A DNA stretch of 64,000 nucleotides. Source: Paraburkholderia edwinii. GTDB lineage: Bacteria; Pseudomonadota; Gammaproteobacteria; Burkholderiales; Burkholderiaceae. The stretch is from positions 248,001-312,000 of the forward strand of contig NZ_CP080096.1 of the NCBI RefSeq assembly GCF_019428685.1, read 5' to 3'. Below the pieces are notes generated by a model, which had not been told where the DNA came from, searched no databases, and saw only the letters and a list, made by a program, of their open reading frames with translations. This document shows, piece by piece, positions 1-10,434 of the stretch. Both the position numbers and the translations under genes were made by a program. Within the stretch, counting starts at the first letter, position 1. Each line of letters begins with the position of its first letter.

Positions 1-1561
<1,561 letters not shown>

Positions 1562-1565
<4 letters not shown>

Positions 1566-2989
1566 GTGCCGACATTTTGCCGCGCACGCTGCGGGCACGG
1601 CTCACCGTGTTGATTGTCGCGTCGAGCACCGCGGTGCTGGCGTTGAGCGGCTTCACGCTGTATGAGGCGCTGCGCAGCCGCATCGAGGCATCGGCAGCCG
1701 CCGAAATGGATGCGACGATGTCCGCGCTCAAAGTGCATTTGCCGCAGATCCGGGCAATCGACGAAATTCCGTATCTGACCGAAACGTGGATCGACATGCT
1801 GCACGGACATGCGAACCTGAGCCTCGCGATTTTCGATAACGCTGATCGCCGGTTGCTCAGCACGCCCGGCTATCGACACAACGAGCACGTCGCCGCGACG
1901 CTCGAGCGCGTGCGCCTCGTGCCGGCGCCGATCGTCGTTCAGGCGCCTCACGTTGCGCTTCGCTATCTTGCGACAGCGATTCCTGTCGCCGCAAACGCAA
2001 GCGCGGTGCGTGTGGTCGTGCAGTACGACGCGAAGGGAGACCTTGCGCTGCTGCGCACCTATGCGTACACAATCGTGCTGATCCAGGTGTGCGGCGTGTT
2101 TATCGCGGCAGGGCTCGCATATGGCATCGCCTTGTATGGACTGAGCCCTTTGCGGCGGCTGGTCGCGCAGGCGGAAGACATGTCGACGAGCCGACTTGCG
2201 CAGCCGCTGCCCGAACTGCAGGCCGCCGGCGAACTGCAGGATCTGGGGCGTGCATTTAACGGCATGCTCGCCCGCCTCGACGAATCGTTCACGCGCCTTG
2301 GCCAGTTTTCATCGAACCTCGCGCACGACCTGCGCACGCCATTGACGAACCTGCTGGCGCACGCGCAGGTCGCGTTGTCGCGCAAGCGCTCGGTAGATGA
2401 GTATCGCGAAGTGATCGAGACCAGTGTCGACGAATATCAGCGCCTGTCGAGAATGATCGACGACATGCTGTTTCTCGCGCGTTCCGATAGCGCGCACAGC
2501 GCGGTGCAGATGCGAACGTTCGATGCGTTCGCGGAAGCCGCGCGCGTCGCGGGCTTTTACGAACCGATGGCCGAATGCGCTTCGGTCACATTCGACGTGC
2601 GTGGCGCGGGCATCGTTTACGGAAACCCTCTGCTTTTCCAGCGCGCCTTGAGCAACCTGCTATCGAATGCGCTAACGCATGCACCGCAAGGATCAACCGT
2701 CGAAGTTCAGTGCCTTGCCGCGAGCGATGGCGGCACGACGATCACCGTATCCGATGCCGGGCCAGGCATCGACACGGCGCACCGCTCACGCATTTTCGAC
2801 CGGTTCTACCGCACCGACCCCGCGCGGCAAAACCTTGCATCGGGCACAGGCGGCGCCGGGCTCGGGCTCGCCATCGTCCGGTCGATCATGCAATTGCATG
2901 GCGGCGAGTGCGGCGTGGAAAGCGAGCCGCACGTGCGCACGACGTTCTGGCTGAAGTTTCCGGCGCGAGTCGAACGGGCGTCCGCCTAG
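1562..2989 (+). CDS. Heavy-metal sensor histidine kinase, CusS/IrlS type
   Basis: A 475-residue membrane kinase. The first transmembrane helix is at about residues 15-32, followed by a periplasmic sensor loop of about 130 residues and a second helix near residues 170-190. A HAMP linker ([12 protein letters not shown]) leads to the H-box [13 protein letters not shown] with His255 as phosphorylation site, then N-, G1- and G2-boxes ([25 protein letters not shown]). It starts inside the stop of the response regulator (ATGA overlap) and forms the signalling pair for the RND metal pump. Its stop overlaps by a few bases the stop of the convergent DUF2970 gene. Confidence 0.93.
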
Positions 2990-3189
2990 AACCCCTGCAT
3001 GGTCCCAGTCGCCTGCGCGACGAGATGCACGACGCCAAAGATCACCGCGCCGATGCAAAAGGCCATCAGCACCGCGACAAACGGCAGGAGAACGATATTG
3101 ACGTTGGCGAAGTCCGATTCATGGGACGCGCGCTTGCGCACGCCGAAGAAGCTCGTGAGGACGATGCGGACGAGGCGGAGGAATTCCAT
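2986..3189 (-). CDS. DUF2970 small inner-membrane protein
   Basis: A 67-residue protein with an amphipathic N-terminus holding the family motif ([11 protein letters not shown]) and one transmembrane helix at about residues 30-58. DUF2970 proteins are common in betaproteobacteria and have no known function. AGGAG lies just upstream of ATG 3189, which supports expression. It is convergent with the sensor kinase and shares terminal bases with it. It is probably monocistronic. Confidence 0.75.
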   Translation of the reverse strand: MEFLRLVRIVLTSFFGVRKRASHESDFANVNIVLLPFVAVLMAFCIGAVIFGVVHLVAQATGTMQGF

Positions 3190-3388
3190 GATTGCGCTCC
3201 TGTTGGGGCTTGGGTTGCCTCAATCATCGGATCGTTCAGGAATCGGAAACAGCAGCAGATGCACACGAAAAGCGGGAAGCATCCGGTGGCAATTTGTCGC
3301 AGGAAGGGAGCGTTTGCCTGCTGATGGTGCAGAGCGCCGGCCACCGCCGGAGTGCGTGGAACTCACCCCGGCGGCCGCGCGGTTATGG

Positions 3389-3664
3389 TTAGCGCGATGC
3401 GATCGCGCCGTCGTGATGGTCGATGCCCGGACTCGCTTCGCCCGCGTGCTTCGAAATGGCGTGCAGTTCCTTGTTACGGGCGATCTGCTCGGCACTCGGC
3501 GGATAGCTGGTCTTGGTGATCGGGACCACGCCGTCGTGGCGAGCCTGGGCGAGTTCCTGCTGGACCTGTTCTCGAGTTTTACCCTGCGCAAGTGCGGCTT
3601 CCGTGACGAAGGCGGCGCTTAACGACGCGGTAAAGGCGAGCAGGGTAAGCTTCGCGATGCTCAT
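3389..3664 (-). CDS. DUF4148-type secreted small protein
   Basis: A 91-residue protein with a Sec signal peptide (hydrophobic core LTLLAFTASLSAAFV, probable cleavage after ALA). The mature part contains the KTREQVQQELAQAR segment and a short PITKTSYPPS motif, as in the DUF4148 proteins that occur in many copies in Burkholderiaceae genomes. The function is unknown and the location is probably periplasmic. A strong AAGGAGAA site precedes ATG 3664. It is separated by 199 bp from the DUF2970 gene, so it is likely expressed on its own. Confidence 0.75.
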   Translation of the reverse strand: MSIAKLTLLAFTASLSAAFVTEAALAQGKTREQVQQELAQARHDGVVPITKTSYPPSAEQIARNKELHAISKHAGEASPGIDHHDGAIASR

Positions 3665-3774
3665 GGCTTTTCTCCTTGAAGTTCGATCGACCTCGGTGGC
3701 TGATCTGAGCTTCAGTCTGGAGCACGGACGGTACGCGGCGATGAGCGGAACATGACAATTCTGGAGGGACCCGC

Positions 3775-4107
3775 ATGCTCGCGATAGCGCGTTTGCGCCC
3801 GAAGTACTTTTGGATCGCCGCGTATCTGCTACTCGCTTGCTGGAGCTTCTGGCCGGTTGCGAACGTGCTGATCGCCAATATCGTCGCGCGCCTGTTTGAT
3901 TGCCGGCTCAGCGAAGGCGGCCCTTTACCTTGCCATGCGTTTGGGCACGATATCAGCCACCCGCTCTACGTTCTGGCGACGTCATTCTGGCTCGCACTGA
4001 CGACGGTCCCGACCGGCGTCCCGCTGATACTGCTCCTGGGGATAGTGCATATCTGCATTACGCTGGTTCGCCGGCATCGGTCGCGTGGGCGAAAGGAGCG
4101 CGACTAG
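3775..4107 (+). CDS. Hypothetical membrane protein
   Basis: A 110-residue protein that I do not recognise. Hydrophobic segments at about residues 12-35, 63-78 and 80-98 predict two or three transmembrane helices. Two cysteines (in FDCRLSEG and LPCHAFG) lie in the loop between them and could form a disulfide. The tail is strongly basic (RRHRSRGRKERD), which suggests a cytoplasmic C-terminus. A near-consensus GGAGGG site upstream of ATG 3775 supports it as a real gene. It lies divergent from the DUF4148 gene and convergent with the homocysteine methyltransferase-like gene. Confidence 0.6.
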   Translation: MLAIARLRPKYFWIAAYLLLACWSFWPVANVLIANIVARLFDCRLSEGGPLPCHAFGHDISHPLYVLATSFWLALTTVPTGVPLILLLGIVHICITLVRRHRSRGRKERD

Positions 4108-4115
4108 CCGCTTTA

Positions 4116-5078
4116 TTACCGCGCCGCGCGCCCGTTCTGTCGTTTAACAGCCTGCCATATCTGATCGGCGTGCCGATGATCCGTGCCGCAACACCCGCCT
4201 ATGATGTTCATGCGGCTCAGAAATCCGCGCAGCGCAGCCGTTTCCTCGCCGAATTCCGCCGGGTCGCCGTCATCGAGTTCCTCGGCTTCGTCGAGTTCGG
4301 CATGACTGCGCCGCGACGCGTTGGCTCGCACGCCCCGGATACGTTGAAGCCAGTCGCCACCGTCTTGCAGCCTGCTTTCGAAGTGCGACGGATGCGCGCA
4401 ATTAATCATAAAGAACGAAGCGTACTTTTCCGTTTCAGCATCGGTGTGTTCGATCGCCTGCTGGAGCGTATCGCCGGAAGGCAGCCGGCCATCGGTTTCG
4501 ACCGTGAACGAGATCGAGACCGGCATACCGGCGGCTTTGGCCGCTTGCACCATGCCGATCGCTTCATCGATGTAATTCAACGTAAATCCGCCCACCATAT
4601 CGGCCTGTGTCGCGGCGAACGTATTGATCTGTTCCTGATGGTAGTTCTGCGCCGCGCCCGCGCTCATGCGCGTGCCCGCACGATATCCGTCCCCGCGCGG
4701 CCCGATCGTCCCGACAATGACGATAGGCGTCGCCGGCGTTTCCCACTTTGATCGAAACCGGGCCAGTTGTTCGACCGCGCGGCGGTTTGCATCGGCGAGC
4801 GTGCTTCTCGAGTAGCCGAGCTTGTCGCCCCAATCGCGACTCGCGCGCCAGGTCGGTGTGCCCAGCACGATTCCCACCCCATGCTTGAGCGCGACATGCG
4901 TGAAGCGCTCGTAGTGTTTTTCGACAAGCGCGACGCCCTCTTCAGTCTTAAGGAGGTCATAAGACGCGAAATACGGCAGCTCGATGCTCTGCTGGAAAAT
5001 CAGCGACGTTTCGAGTCCGCCGTCCGTCATGAACGGGTAATCTTCCAGCAAAGGCAGCTGGTTACGGTATTTAGACAT
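4116..5078 (-). CDS. Homocysteine S-methyltransferase family protein
   Basis: A 320-residue cytosolic enzyme of the MmuM/YitJ-type fold, which moves a methyl group from a donor such as S-methylmethionine to homocysteine or another thiol. The N-terminus has the family start FMTDGGLETSL. Zinc ligands are visible as a cysteine in MINCAHPSHF and the paired cysteines in GGCCGTDHRH near the end. ATG 5078 is preferred over the upstream 5144 because GGGAG lies about 8 nt ahead and homology-like sequence starts at once. It stands alone between the small membrane protein and a GlxA-type regulator. The methyl donor is not deducible. Confidence 0.85.
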   Translation of the reverse strand: MSKYRNQLPLLEDYPFMTDGGLETSLIFQQSIELPYFASYDLLKTEEGVALVEKHYERFTHVALKHGVGIVLGTPTWRASRDWGDKLGYSRSTLADANRRAVEQLARFRSKWETPATPIVIVGTIGPRGDGYRAGTRMSAGAAQNYHQEQINTFAATQADMVGGFTLNYIDEAIGMVQAAKAAGMPVSISFTVETDGRLPSGDTLQQAIEHTDAETEKYASFFMINCAHPSHFESRLQDGGDWLQRIRGVRANASRRSHAELDEAEELDDGDPAEFGEETAALRGFLSRMNIIGGCCGTDHRHADQIWQAVKRQNGRAAR

Positions 5079-5207
5079 CGCTCGGCTCCCGTTGAAAGTT
5101 TCGGTCCTGCATGCGGGTTCTCCTTTCGTGGTGCTACAACTCAAGAATCATCGAGCAGCGTTGGTCTGCCCGGGCCTGCCCCCGGCCAGATAGATGTGTG
5201 GCTGCTG

Positions 5208-6197
5208 TTATAGCGAGCCGACAGGCGCTTCGAATGTCGAATCAGCTTGCGCGTTGCGCGATCCACGAGCGGACCGCCTGATGTCCTGCGGCGTCTGACC
5301 GAGAACGCGCATGAACGCGCTTCTCATCCGGTCCCTGCTCAGAAAGCCCACCTGCTCAGCGATGGTGTCCATCGAATAGCGCCCCCGCTCAAGCATCAGG
5401 CGCGCCGCTTCCACCCGTAGGAGTTCGACCGCTTTAGCCGGCGTATAGCCGGTCTCCTCGCTAAAGGCCCTGCTGAACTGGCGCGGACTGAGGCTCGCGA
5501 TGCTGGCGAGCTCCTCGACCGATAGCCCTTTGCGCAGATTCGCACTGGCATAGTCGATCGCCTTCTGGATCCGGTCGGATTTCGGTTCGAGTTCGAGCAT
5601 CGCGGAAAACTGTGAATGACCGCCCGCGCGCCGGTGGTACACCACCAGGTTGCGCGCGACCTTGCGCGCGACATCGCGGCCAAAATCGTTCTCGATCATG
5701 GCAAGCGCCATGTCGATGGTGGCGGTCATACCGGCAGACGTCCACATGGAACCATCGACGATAAAGATCCGGTCTTCGGCGACCGCCACCTTCGGAAACC
5801 GGCGCTGCAGGTCGCCCGCAAAGCGCCAGTGCGTGGTCGCGCGCCGGCCGTCGAGCACGCCCGCCTGGGCCAGCACGAAGGCGCCCGTACACGGCGCGGC
5901 GATTCTTCTGGATGTGCGCAGCGACCGCCTCACGAACTCTTCGAGCACGGTCGAAGCCGTGTCGATTGCCGCACCCGACGCGAACATGACCGTGTCGAAT
6001 ATCTCGTCGTCAAGCGCTCGCGACTCGACCCGGATGCCCGCCGACGAAGTCACCATGCCTCCGGCCTCGGAAAGCACCGTGACGTCGTAAGCCGTTTCGC
6101 CGAGTACCAGATTGGCCAGCTCGAATGCCGTGATAGCCGCGAAGCCCATCAAATAAAATTCGGGAAAAACGACGAGACCAATCTTATGCATATGCAT
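5208..6197 (-). CDS. GlxA-type transcriptional regulator (DJ-1/PfpI + AraC), copy 1
   Basis: About 330 residues. The N-terminal DJ-1/PfpI-like sensor domain (residues 3-170) keeps the nucleophile-elbow cysteine in APCTGAFVLA. The C-terminal AraC domain has two helix-turn-helix units (LSVEELASIASLSPRQFSRAF and a second near the FLSRDRMRSAF stretch). Such proteins bind DNA, and the DJ-1 domain usually acts as a ligand sensor and not as an enzyme. It is a close paralogue of the regulator at 8017-8985 over its whole length. Two nearby ATGs (6197, 6191) are possible starts. It probably controls the neighbouring methyltransferase and NTF2-like genes, but this is inference. Confidence 0.88.
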   Translation of the reverse strand: MHMHKIGLVVFPEFYLMGFAAITAFELANLVLGETAYDVTVLSEAGGMVTSSAGIRVESRALDDEIFDTVMFASGAAIDTASTVLEEFVRRSLRTSRRIAAPCTGAFVLAQAGVLDGRRATTHWRFAGDLQRRFPKVAVAEDRIFIVDGSMWTSAGMTATIDMALAMIENDFGRDVARKVARNLVVYHRRAGGHSQFSAMLELEPKSDRIQKAIDYASANLRKGLSVEELASIASLSPRQFSRAFSEETGYTPAKAVELLRVEAARLMLERGRYSMDTIAEQVGFLSRDRMRSAFMRVLGQTPQDIRRSARGSRNAQADSTFEAPVGSL

Positions 6198-6480
6198 TGG
6201 TCTTGTGCGACATGGCCCGAGCGGCAGATAGTCCACCGATTTCGGTTCCGGCTACGATTGCGCGTGTTCCGATGTGCATAAACCCCTTCCCGATTTCAAA
6301 GTCGTTTGCCAGGCTTCCCTCTGGATATCAATGGAAACCTTCGTGTATAGCAGTTAGTTCGGTATACACACGACATGAAAACGCACGGAAGGCCAAGTTA
6401 TTCCAGGAAATCCCATCTCCTCCAGAATCGTGATTCTTATATTGCGGTCCTAAGCAATTCAATTACACGGATCGCCGCAA

Positions 6481-6900
6481 CTAGATGCACGGACGCCGGG
6501 ACACCACGCTTTCATGAGATGCGACGACCCGCCAGCCTCCATGCAAACCGGCCTCAGGCTGCGAATCGGGACCGACACGCGCCCACACTACCGTCCGCCG
6601 CCCGTAAAGCTCGGAATCATCACAGCCGAATTCCGTGTTCACCGTGGCATTGTCGTGCCCGAAGGTCGTGATCGTCGTGGAGGCCACCATGATTCGGTTA
6701 TTGACGGGGTGGCGGCTTGCGTTCAGTTTGCGGATTTCGCCGCTCCCGTACTGCATGTCGTCGAAACCGTAACGAACCGTATGTGGACCTTCCCAGGTCA
6801 ACGCGTTAAGCAGAAAAGCATCGTTTTCCGCTAAAGCTTTTTCGTACGCGGCTTGGGCGGCTGCCACTTCAGCCACGACGTGAGTCATATTGACGATCAT
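6481..6900 (-). CDS. NTF2-like protein, AtzH/HpxZ (DUF3225) type
   Basis: A protein of about 139 residues with the NTF2/SnoaL-like cone fold. A helical N-terminus leads to the WEGPHTVRYGF segment, and strands end with the arginine-containing RRTVVWARV and GGWRVVASHES. These features match the AtzH/HpxZ-like family found near amide and ureide catabolic genes, though the exact role of the family is poorly defined. No clear ribosome-binding site is seen. ATG 6900 was chosen, with GTG 6912 and ATG 6888 as alternatives. It lies between the first GlxA-type regulator and a methyltransferase, all on the same strand. Confidence 0.72.
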   Translation of the reverse strand: MIVNMTHVVAEVAAAQAAYEKALAENDAFLLNALTWEGPHTVRYGFDDMQYGSGEIRKLNASRHPVNNRIMVASTTITTFGHDNATVNTEFGCDDSELYGRRTVVWARVGPDSQPEAGLHGGWRVVASHESVVSRRPCI

Positions 6901-7093
6901 TGAAGAAATCACAATATCGATAGAACCTCGCGAGATCGCATGCCTTCACACGTGTCTCGACAAAATTCGCCGCGGCACTTTTATATTCCGGCATAAGCAG
7001 TTAAGCGAGGCATTGGAAATGTCGAAAGCATAGCTTTCACGGGTCGTCCTCGAAATGACGTAATTACGATGATTTCAGGACATGCGCGGCACG

Positions 7094-7792
7094 TCAGTCG
7101 TATCGGCTCGCGATATGCGTATAGAAACTCCAGGGCGTATTGGCCGCAGCGTAGGCGCGCGACCCCTCCATCCGGAATCCGTTTTCCGCGAGGAGTCCCG
7201 GCATGGCCCGCATGACTCTGTCCTGAACGGGTCTGGCGACTGCCCAAAGACCATCGGTGTCTTCGTCGCCGCTGAGTGCATCGGTTGCGCGCGCAACCGA
7301 ATCATAATTACCGTCGAACACCACAACACGGCCGGCCGGTCGAAGCACACGCCGCACTTCCTTCAGCACCAGCCCAGGATCGGCAACACGGCTTAGCAGC
7401 ATATGCAGGATCACAACGTCGAATTGCTCCTGCGGCCCGATGACCCAATGCGGCTCTCCAGTCAGAAAACGGATGCGCTCCGTTAGCCGCTCGCGGCACG
7501 CGAAGCGCTTTGCCGATTCGATAAGCCATGGGCTCGAATCGATCGCGGTGATACGCGTTTTTACGTCGCCTCGCCGGGCCACGGCACGGGCGACGATTCC
7601 CGTGCCGCATCCAAGGTCGAGCACGGCCGCATGCGCGTCAAGCGACAATGCGTCGAGGTAGTCGGCGATGGCCTGCCGGGAAAGCTCATGCTTGCCGCGC
7701 GCTTCGAGCGCGGATGCCATTGTGGTCCGCACACGCTCATCCGCATCGAAACGTTGCGCATCGGCCTCGATGCGTGTCAACCGTGCCTGCAT
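7094..7792 (-). CDS. Class I SAM-dependent methyltransferase, short paralogue
   Basis: A 232-residue Rossmann-fold methyltransferase. Motif I is LDLGCGTGI (about residues 54-62), an acidic residue follows in ITAIDSSPWL, and the post-motif strand is FDVVILHMLLS with VLRPAGRVVVFDG after it. Substrate unknown. It closely resembles the methyltransferase at 10435-11277 over most of its length but ends about 45-50 residues earlier, and the missing C-terminal part was not found in another frame downstream. It sits between the two GlxA-type regulators and may be under their control. Confidence 0.87.
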   Translation of the reverse strand: MQARLTRIEADAQRFDADERVRTTMASALEARGKHELSRQAIADYLDALSLDAHAAVLDLGCGTGIVARAVARRGDVKTRITAIDSSPWLIESAKRFACRERLTERIRFLTGEPHWVIGPQEQFDVVILHMLLSRVADPGLVLKEVRRVLRPAGRVVVFDGNYDSVARATDALSGDEDTDGLWAVARPVQDRVMRAMPGLLAENGFRMEGSRAYAAANTPWSFYTHIASRYD

Positions 7793-8016
7793 AACCTGTG
7801 TTTCTCTGGAACTGCGCTGTTAGCAACAGGCGGTTATGTCGTACCTGGCAACGCTCCGCCGCCCGGCACAAGAATAAGTGGAGCGAGGTGCGGTTCAAAT
7901 GTCGGAAACACGGTCAATTCCGGACGCATTGCCAGACGGCGGTCAGGATGCAGGCACGCAGCACGCAACACATGGGCGCGTCGCGTTCGGGGATCCTGAG
8001 GGGAGTGTGTACCGCT

Positions 8017-8985
8017 CTAGTCTTCCGCTTCCGGCTCGGGCATTGCACGGCTTTCTCTTCCCGTGCGCCGAACCAGTTGCGGCGGCTGGCCCAAGGTACG
8101 AATGAACGCGCGCCTCATCCGATCGCGGTCGAAAAACCCGACTTCGTCGGCAATAACATCGAGCGAATGGCGGCCCTGTTCGAGCATCAGCCGCGCGGCT
8201 TCCACCCGCAGTTGCTCAACCGCCTTCGCGGGCGACTGGCCGGTTTCCGCGGCGAATGCCCTGCTGAACTGCCGCGGGCTAAGATTGGCCACTTCGGCCA
8301 GTTCCTCGACGGAGAGCGCATTGCGCAGATGCGCGCCGGCGTAGTCGATGGCTTTCTGGATGCGGTCGGATTTGGGTTCGAGCTCGAGCAGCGCGGAAAA
8401 CTGCGACTGGCCGCCGGCACGCCGGTGATAAACAACGAGCTTGCGCGCGACGGCGCGCGATACCTCCTTGCCGTGATCTTTCTCGATCATGGCAAGCGCC
8501 ATGTCGATCGTGGCGGCCATGCCCGCTGAAGTCCAGATCGCGCCGTCCACGACAAATATCTGGTCTTCGTCGACGGCCACTTCCGGAAAGCGGCGCTGCA
8601 GATCGCCGGCAAATCGCCAGTGGGTCGTCGCCCGACGGCCGTCGAGCACGCCCGATTCCGCCAGAACGAAGGCCCCTGTGCACGGCGCCGCGACGCGCCT
8701 CGATGTCTTAAGCGCGTGTTTGACAAAGGCCGTCAGTGCAGGCGAACGAAGGTCCGTCTCGACACCTGAGGCAAACATGACCGTGTCGAACACGACCGTA
8801 TCGCTGAACGGCACGCTATCGACGCGGATTCCGGCCGACGCCGATACCAATCCGCCGGTTTCCGAAACCACGGTCACCTCGTATGCCGTCTCTTCAAGCA
8901 CGAGATTGGCGAGTTCGAATGCGGTAACCGCCGCGAAACCCATCATGTAAAAGTTGGGGAACACGACAAAGCCGACGCTGTGCAT
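8017..8985 (-). CDS. GlxA-type transcriptional regulator (DJ-1/PfpI + AraC), copy 2
   Basis: About 322 residues. It has the same architecture as copy 1 at 5208-6197: a DJ-1/PfpI domain with cysteine in APCTGAFVLAE, then a double helix-turn-helix AraC domain (LSVEELAEVANLSPRQF). Long blocks are identical between the two, for example the ATTHWRFAGDLQRRFP region, so they arose by duplication. ATG 8985 (MHSVGFV) fits the family start better than 9006. It is divergent from the MFS gene at 9090 across a 104-bp region, the usual arrangement for a regulator controlling an exporter. Confidence 0.88.
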   Translation of the reverse strand: MHSVGFVVFPNFYMMGFAAVTAFELANLVLEETAYEVTVVSETGGLVSASAGIRVDSVPFSDTVVFDTVMFASGVETDLRSPALTAFVKHALKTSRRVAAPCTGAFVLAESGVLDGRRATTHWRFAGDLQRRFPEVAVDEDQIFVVDGAIWTSAGMAATIDMALAMIEKDHGKEVSRAVARKLVVYHRRAGGQSQFSALLELEPKSDRIQKAIDYAGAHLRNALSVEELAEVANLSPRQFSRAFAAETGQSPAKAVEQLRVEAARLMLEQGRHSLDVIADEVGFFDRDRMRRAFIRTLGQPPQLVRRTGRESRAMPEPEAED

Positions 8986-9089
8986 GTAGTGTCCTCCGTC
9001 CCGCATGTCATGAAATGACGGTATATCTGACGTTTAAGAACCCGTCAACAATCCCTATCCTTTGCCGTGTCATCGGAGGGAAGGTTGAA

Positions 9090-10361
9090 ATGGATCGTCG
9101 ATTACTGATGCTCGCGATAGGGATGTTCGCGATGGGCACCGACAATTTTGTCGTTGCCGGCATACTTCCTGGCGTTGCTTCATCCCTGCATACCTCCGTC
9201 AGTGTCGCGGGCCAGATGGTGACGCTCTACGCGTTGTCGTATGCGGTCATGGCGCCGGTGATGGCGGCTGTCGCCGGCGGACTGCCGCGCAAGCTCATTC
9301 TGGTGGTGGCGCTCGGCATTTTCGTGGCCGGCAATGCGATTAGCGCCGTCGCGACCAGCGTCGACACCGTTCTTTTCAGTCGCGTTCTCGCGGGATTCGG
9401 CGCGGCTCTGTTTTCGCCAACCGCGCTCGGCGTCGCCTCAGCGCTTGCGCCGCCGGAGAAGCGCGGCAGAGCGCTTTCGATCGTGACCGCCGGCCTGACC
9501 GGCGCAACCGCGCTCGGCGCGCCGATCGGCACGTTTATCGGCGGCTTCGGAAGCTGGCGCACCACACTGGGTTTCGTCACGCTGCTCGGCCTGATTGCGA
9601 TGCTCGGCGTATGGACGATGCTGCATTCGCTTCCGCCCACACCGTCCGTCACGCTTAAAGAGCGGCTCAAACCCGTTCGCGACCTTCCGATCGCGCTGAC
9701 GCTGCTCACGTCTCTCTTCGCGTTTGGCGGCTTCCTGATGATCTATACCTACGCCGGGCTCGTATTCGATCGCGTGACGCACGGCGATGGACGCATTCTG
9801 GCCGGCATGTTTCTTGTCTGGGGAATCGCGGCCACGGTCGGCAACATGCTGTGCGGCCGGCTCGTCGACCGCATTCCGAGCCGCACCATCGTAAACGTGG
9901 CGCTATGTGTCGCGATCGTCAATTTCTGCCTGCTGCCATGGACCTCGACCCATATTGCAGGGGCCACGATTGCACTGATTATCTGGGGCATATGTGGCTG
10001 GGGACCTATCGTGCCGCAGCAGCACCGGCTCGTCGAACTGGCGCCCAACGCCGCACCGCTCGTGCTTGCGCTAAACAACACCGCCACCTACACCGGGCTT
10101 GCCTGCTCGGCAGTGTTGGGCGGACTGATTCTGCTGTTTATCGACCATCACTATCTGAGCGTCGTCGGCGCGGCGCTCATTGCGATTGCGCTCGTCTTCT
10201 CCGAATGTGCCTATCGCTTCCGGCAACGCGGACGGGCCGCTGAACCAATGAATCGCACGACGAAGCACACCGCGGCCGGTGCGCCAAGAACGGCTCTCGA
10301 ACTCGACCCGGGACAAGCCGGGCGCGCCATGGCCGCCGGCGGAACGCGAGACGGGAATTGA
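9090..10361 (+). CDS. MFS exporter, DHA1/AraJ-like
   Basis: A 423-residue proton-coupled transporter with about twelve transmembrane helices. The N-terminal segment GMFAMGTDNFVVAGILP and the motif-C-like stretch LTGATALGAPIGTFIG near helix 5 are typical of DHA1 drug or metabolite exporters. ATG 9090 follows a GGAGGG site (9075-9080), so the longer in-frame start at 9015 is rejected. The C-terminal tail of about 40 residues is hydrophilic and not part of the transporter core. It is divergent from GlxA-type copy 2, and the stop codon is the first triplet of a 12-bp tandem repeat leading into the methyltransferase gene. Confidence 0.88.
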   Translation: MDRRLLMLAIGMFAMGTDNFVVAGILPGVASSLHTSVSVAGQMVTLYALSYAVMAPVMAAVAGGLPRKLILVVALGIFVAGNAISAVATSVDTVLFSRVLAGFGAALFSPTALGVASALAPPEKRGRALSIVTAGLTGATALGAPIGTFIGGFGSWRTTLGFVTLLGLIAMLGVWTMLHSLPPTPSVTLKERLKPVRDLPIALTLLTSLFAFGGFLMIYTYAGLVFDRVTHGDGRILAGMFLVWGIAATVGNMLCGRLVDRIPSRTIVNVALCVAIVNFCLLPWTSTHIAGATIALIIWGICGWGPIVPQQHRLVELAPNAAPLVLALNNTATYTGLACSAVLGGLILLFIDHHYLSVVGAALIAIALVFSECAYRFRQRGRAAEPMNRTTKHTAAGAPRTALELDPGQAGRAMAAGGTRDGN

Positions 10362-10394
10362 ATCGATGCCTGAATCGATGCCTGAATCGATGCC
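10359..10394 (+). repeat. 12-bp tandem repeat, three perfect copies, overlapping a stop codon
   Basis: The unit TGAATCGATGCC occurs three times without error. The first TGA is the stop codon of the MFS gene. Each unit carries an ATG in frame with the downstream methyltransferase, giving potential upstream starts at 10366, 10378 and 10390. Confidence 0.95.
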
Positions 10395-10434
10395 CGACGA
10401 GGACGCCCGATTTTTAGTTTTGAATGGAAGAATC

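Noticed and set aside
2575..3324. Long plus-strand frame across the sensor kinase end
   Set aside because: It is the out-of-frame shadow of the kinase, rich in Arg and His as expected for wrong frames in GC-rich DNA.
6198..6480. Small plus-strand frame between the GlxA-type and NTF2-like genes
   Set aside because: No family features, no good ribosome site and irregular codon use; the gap is treated as non-coding.
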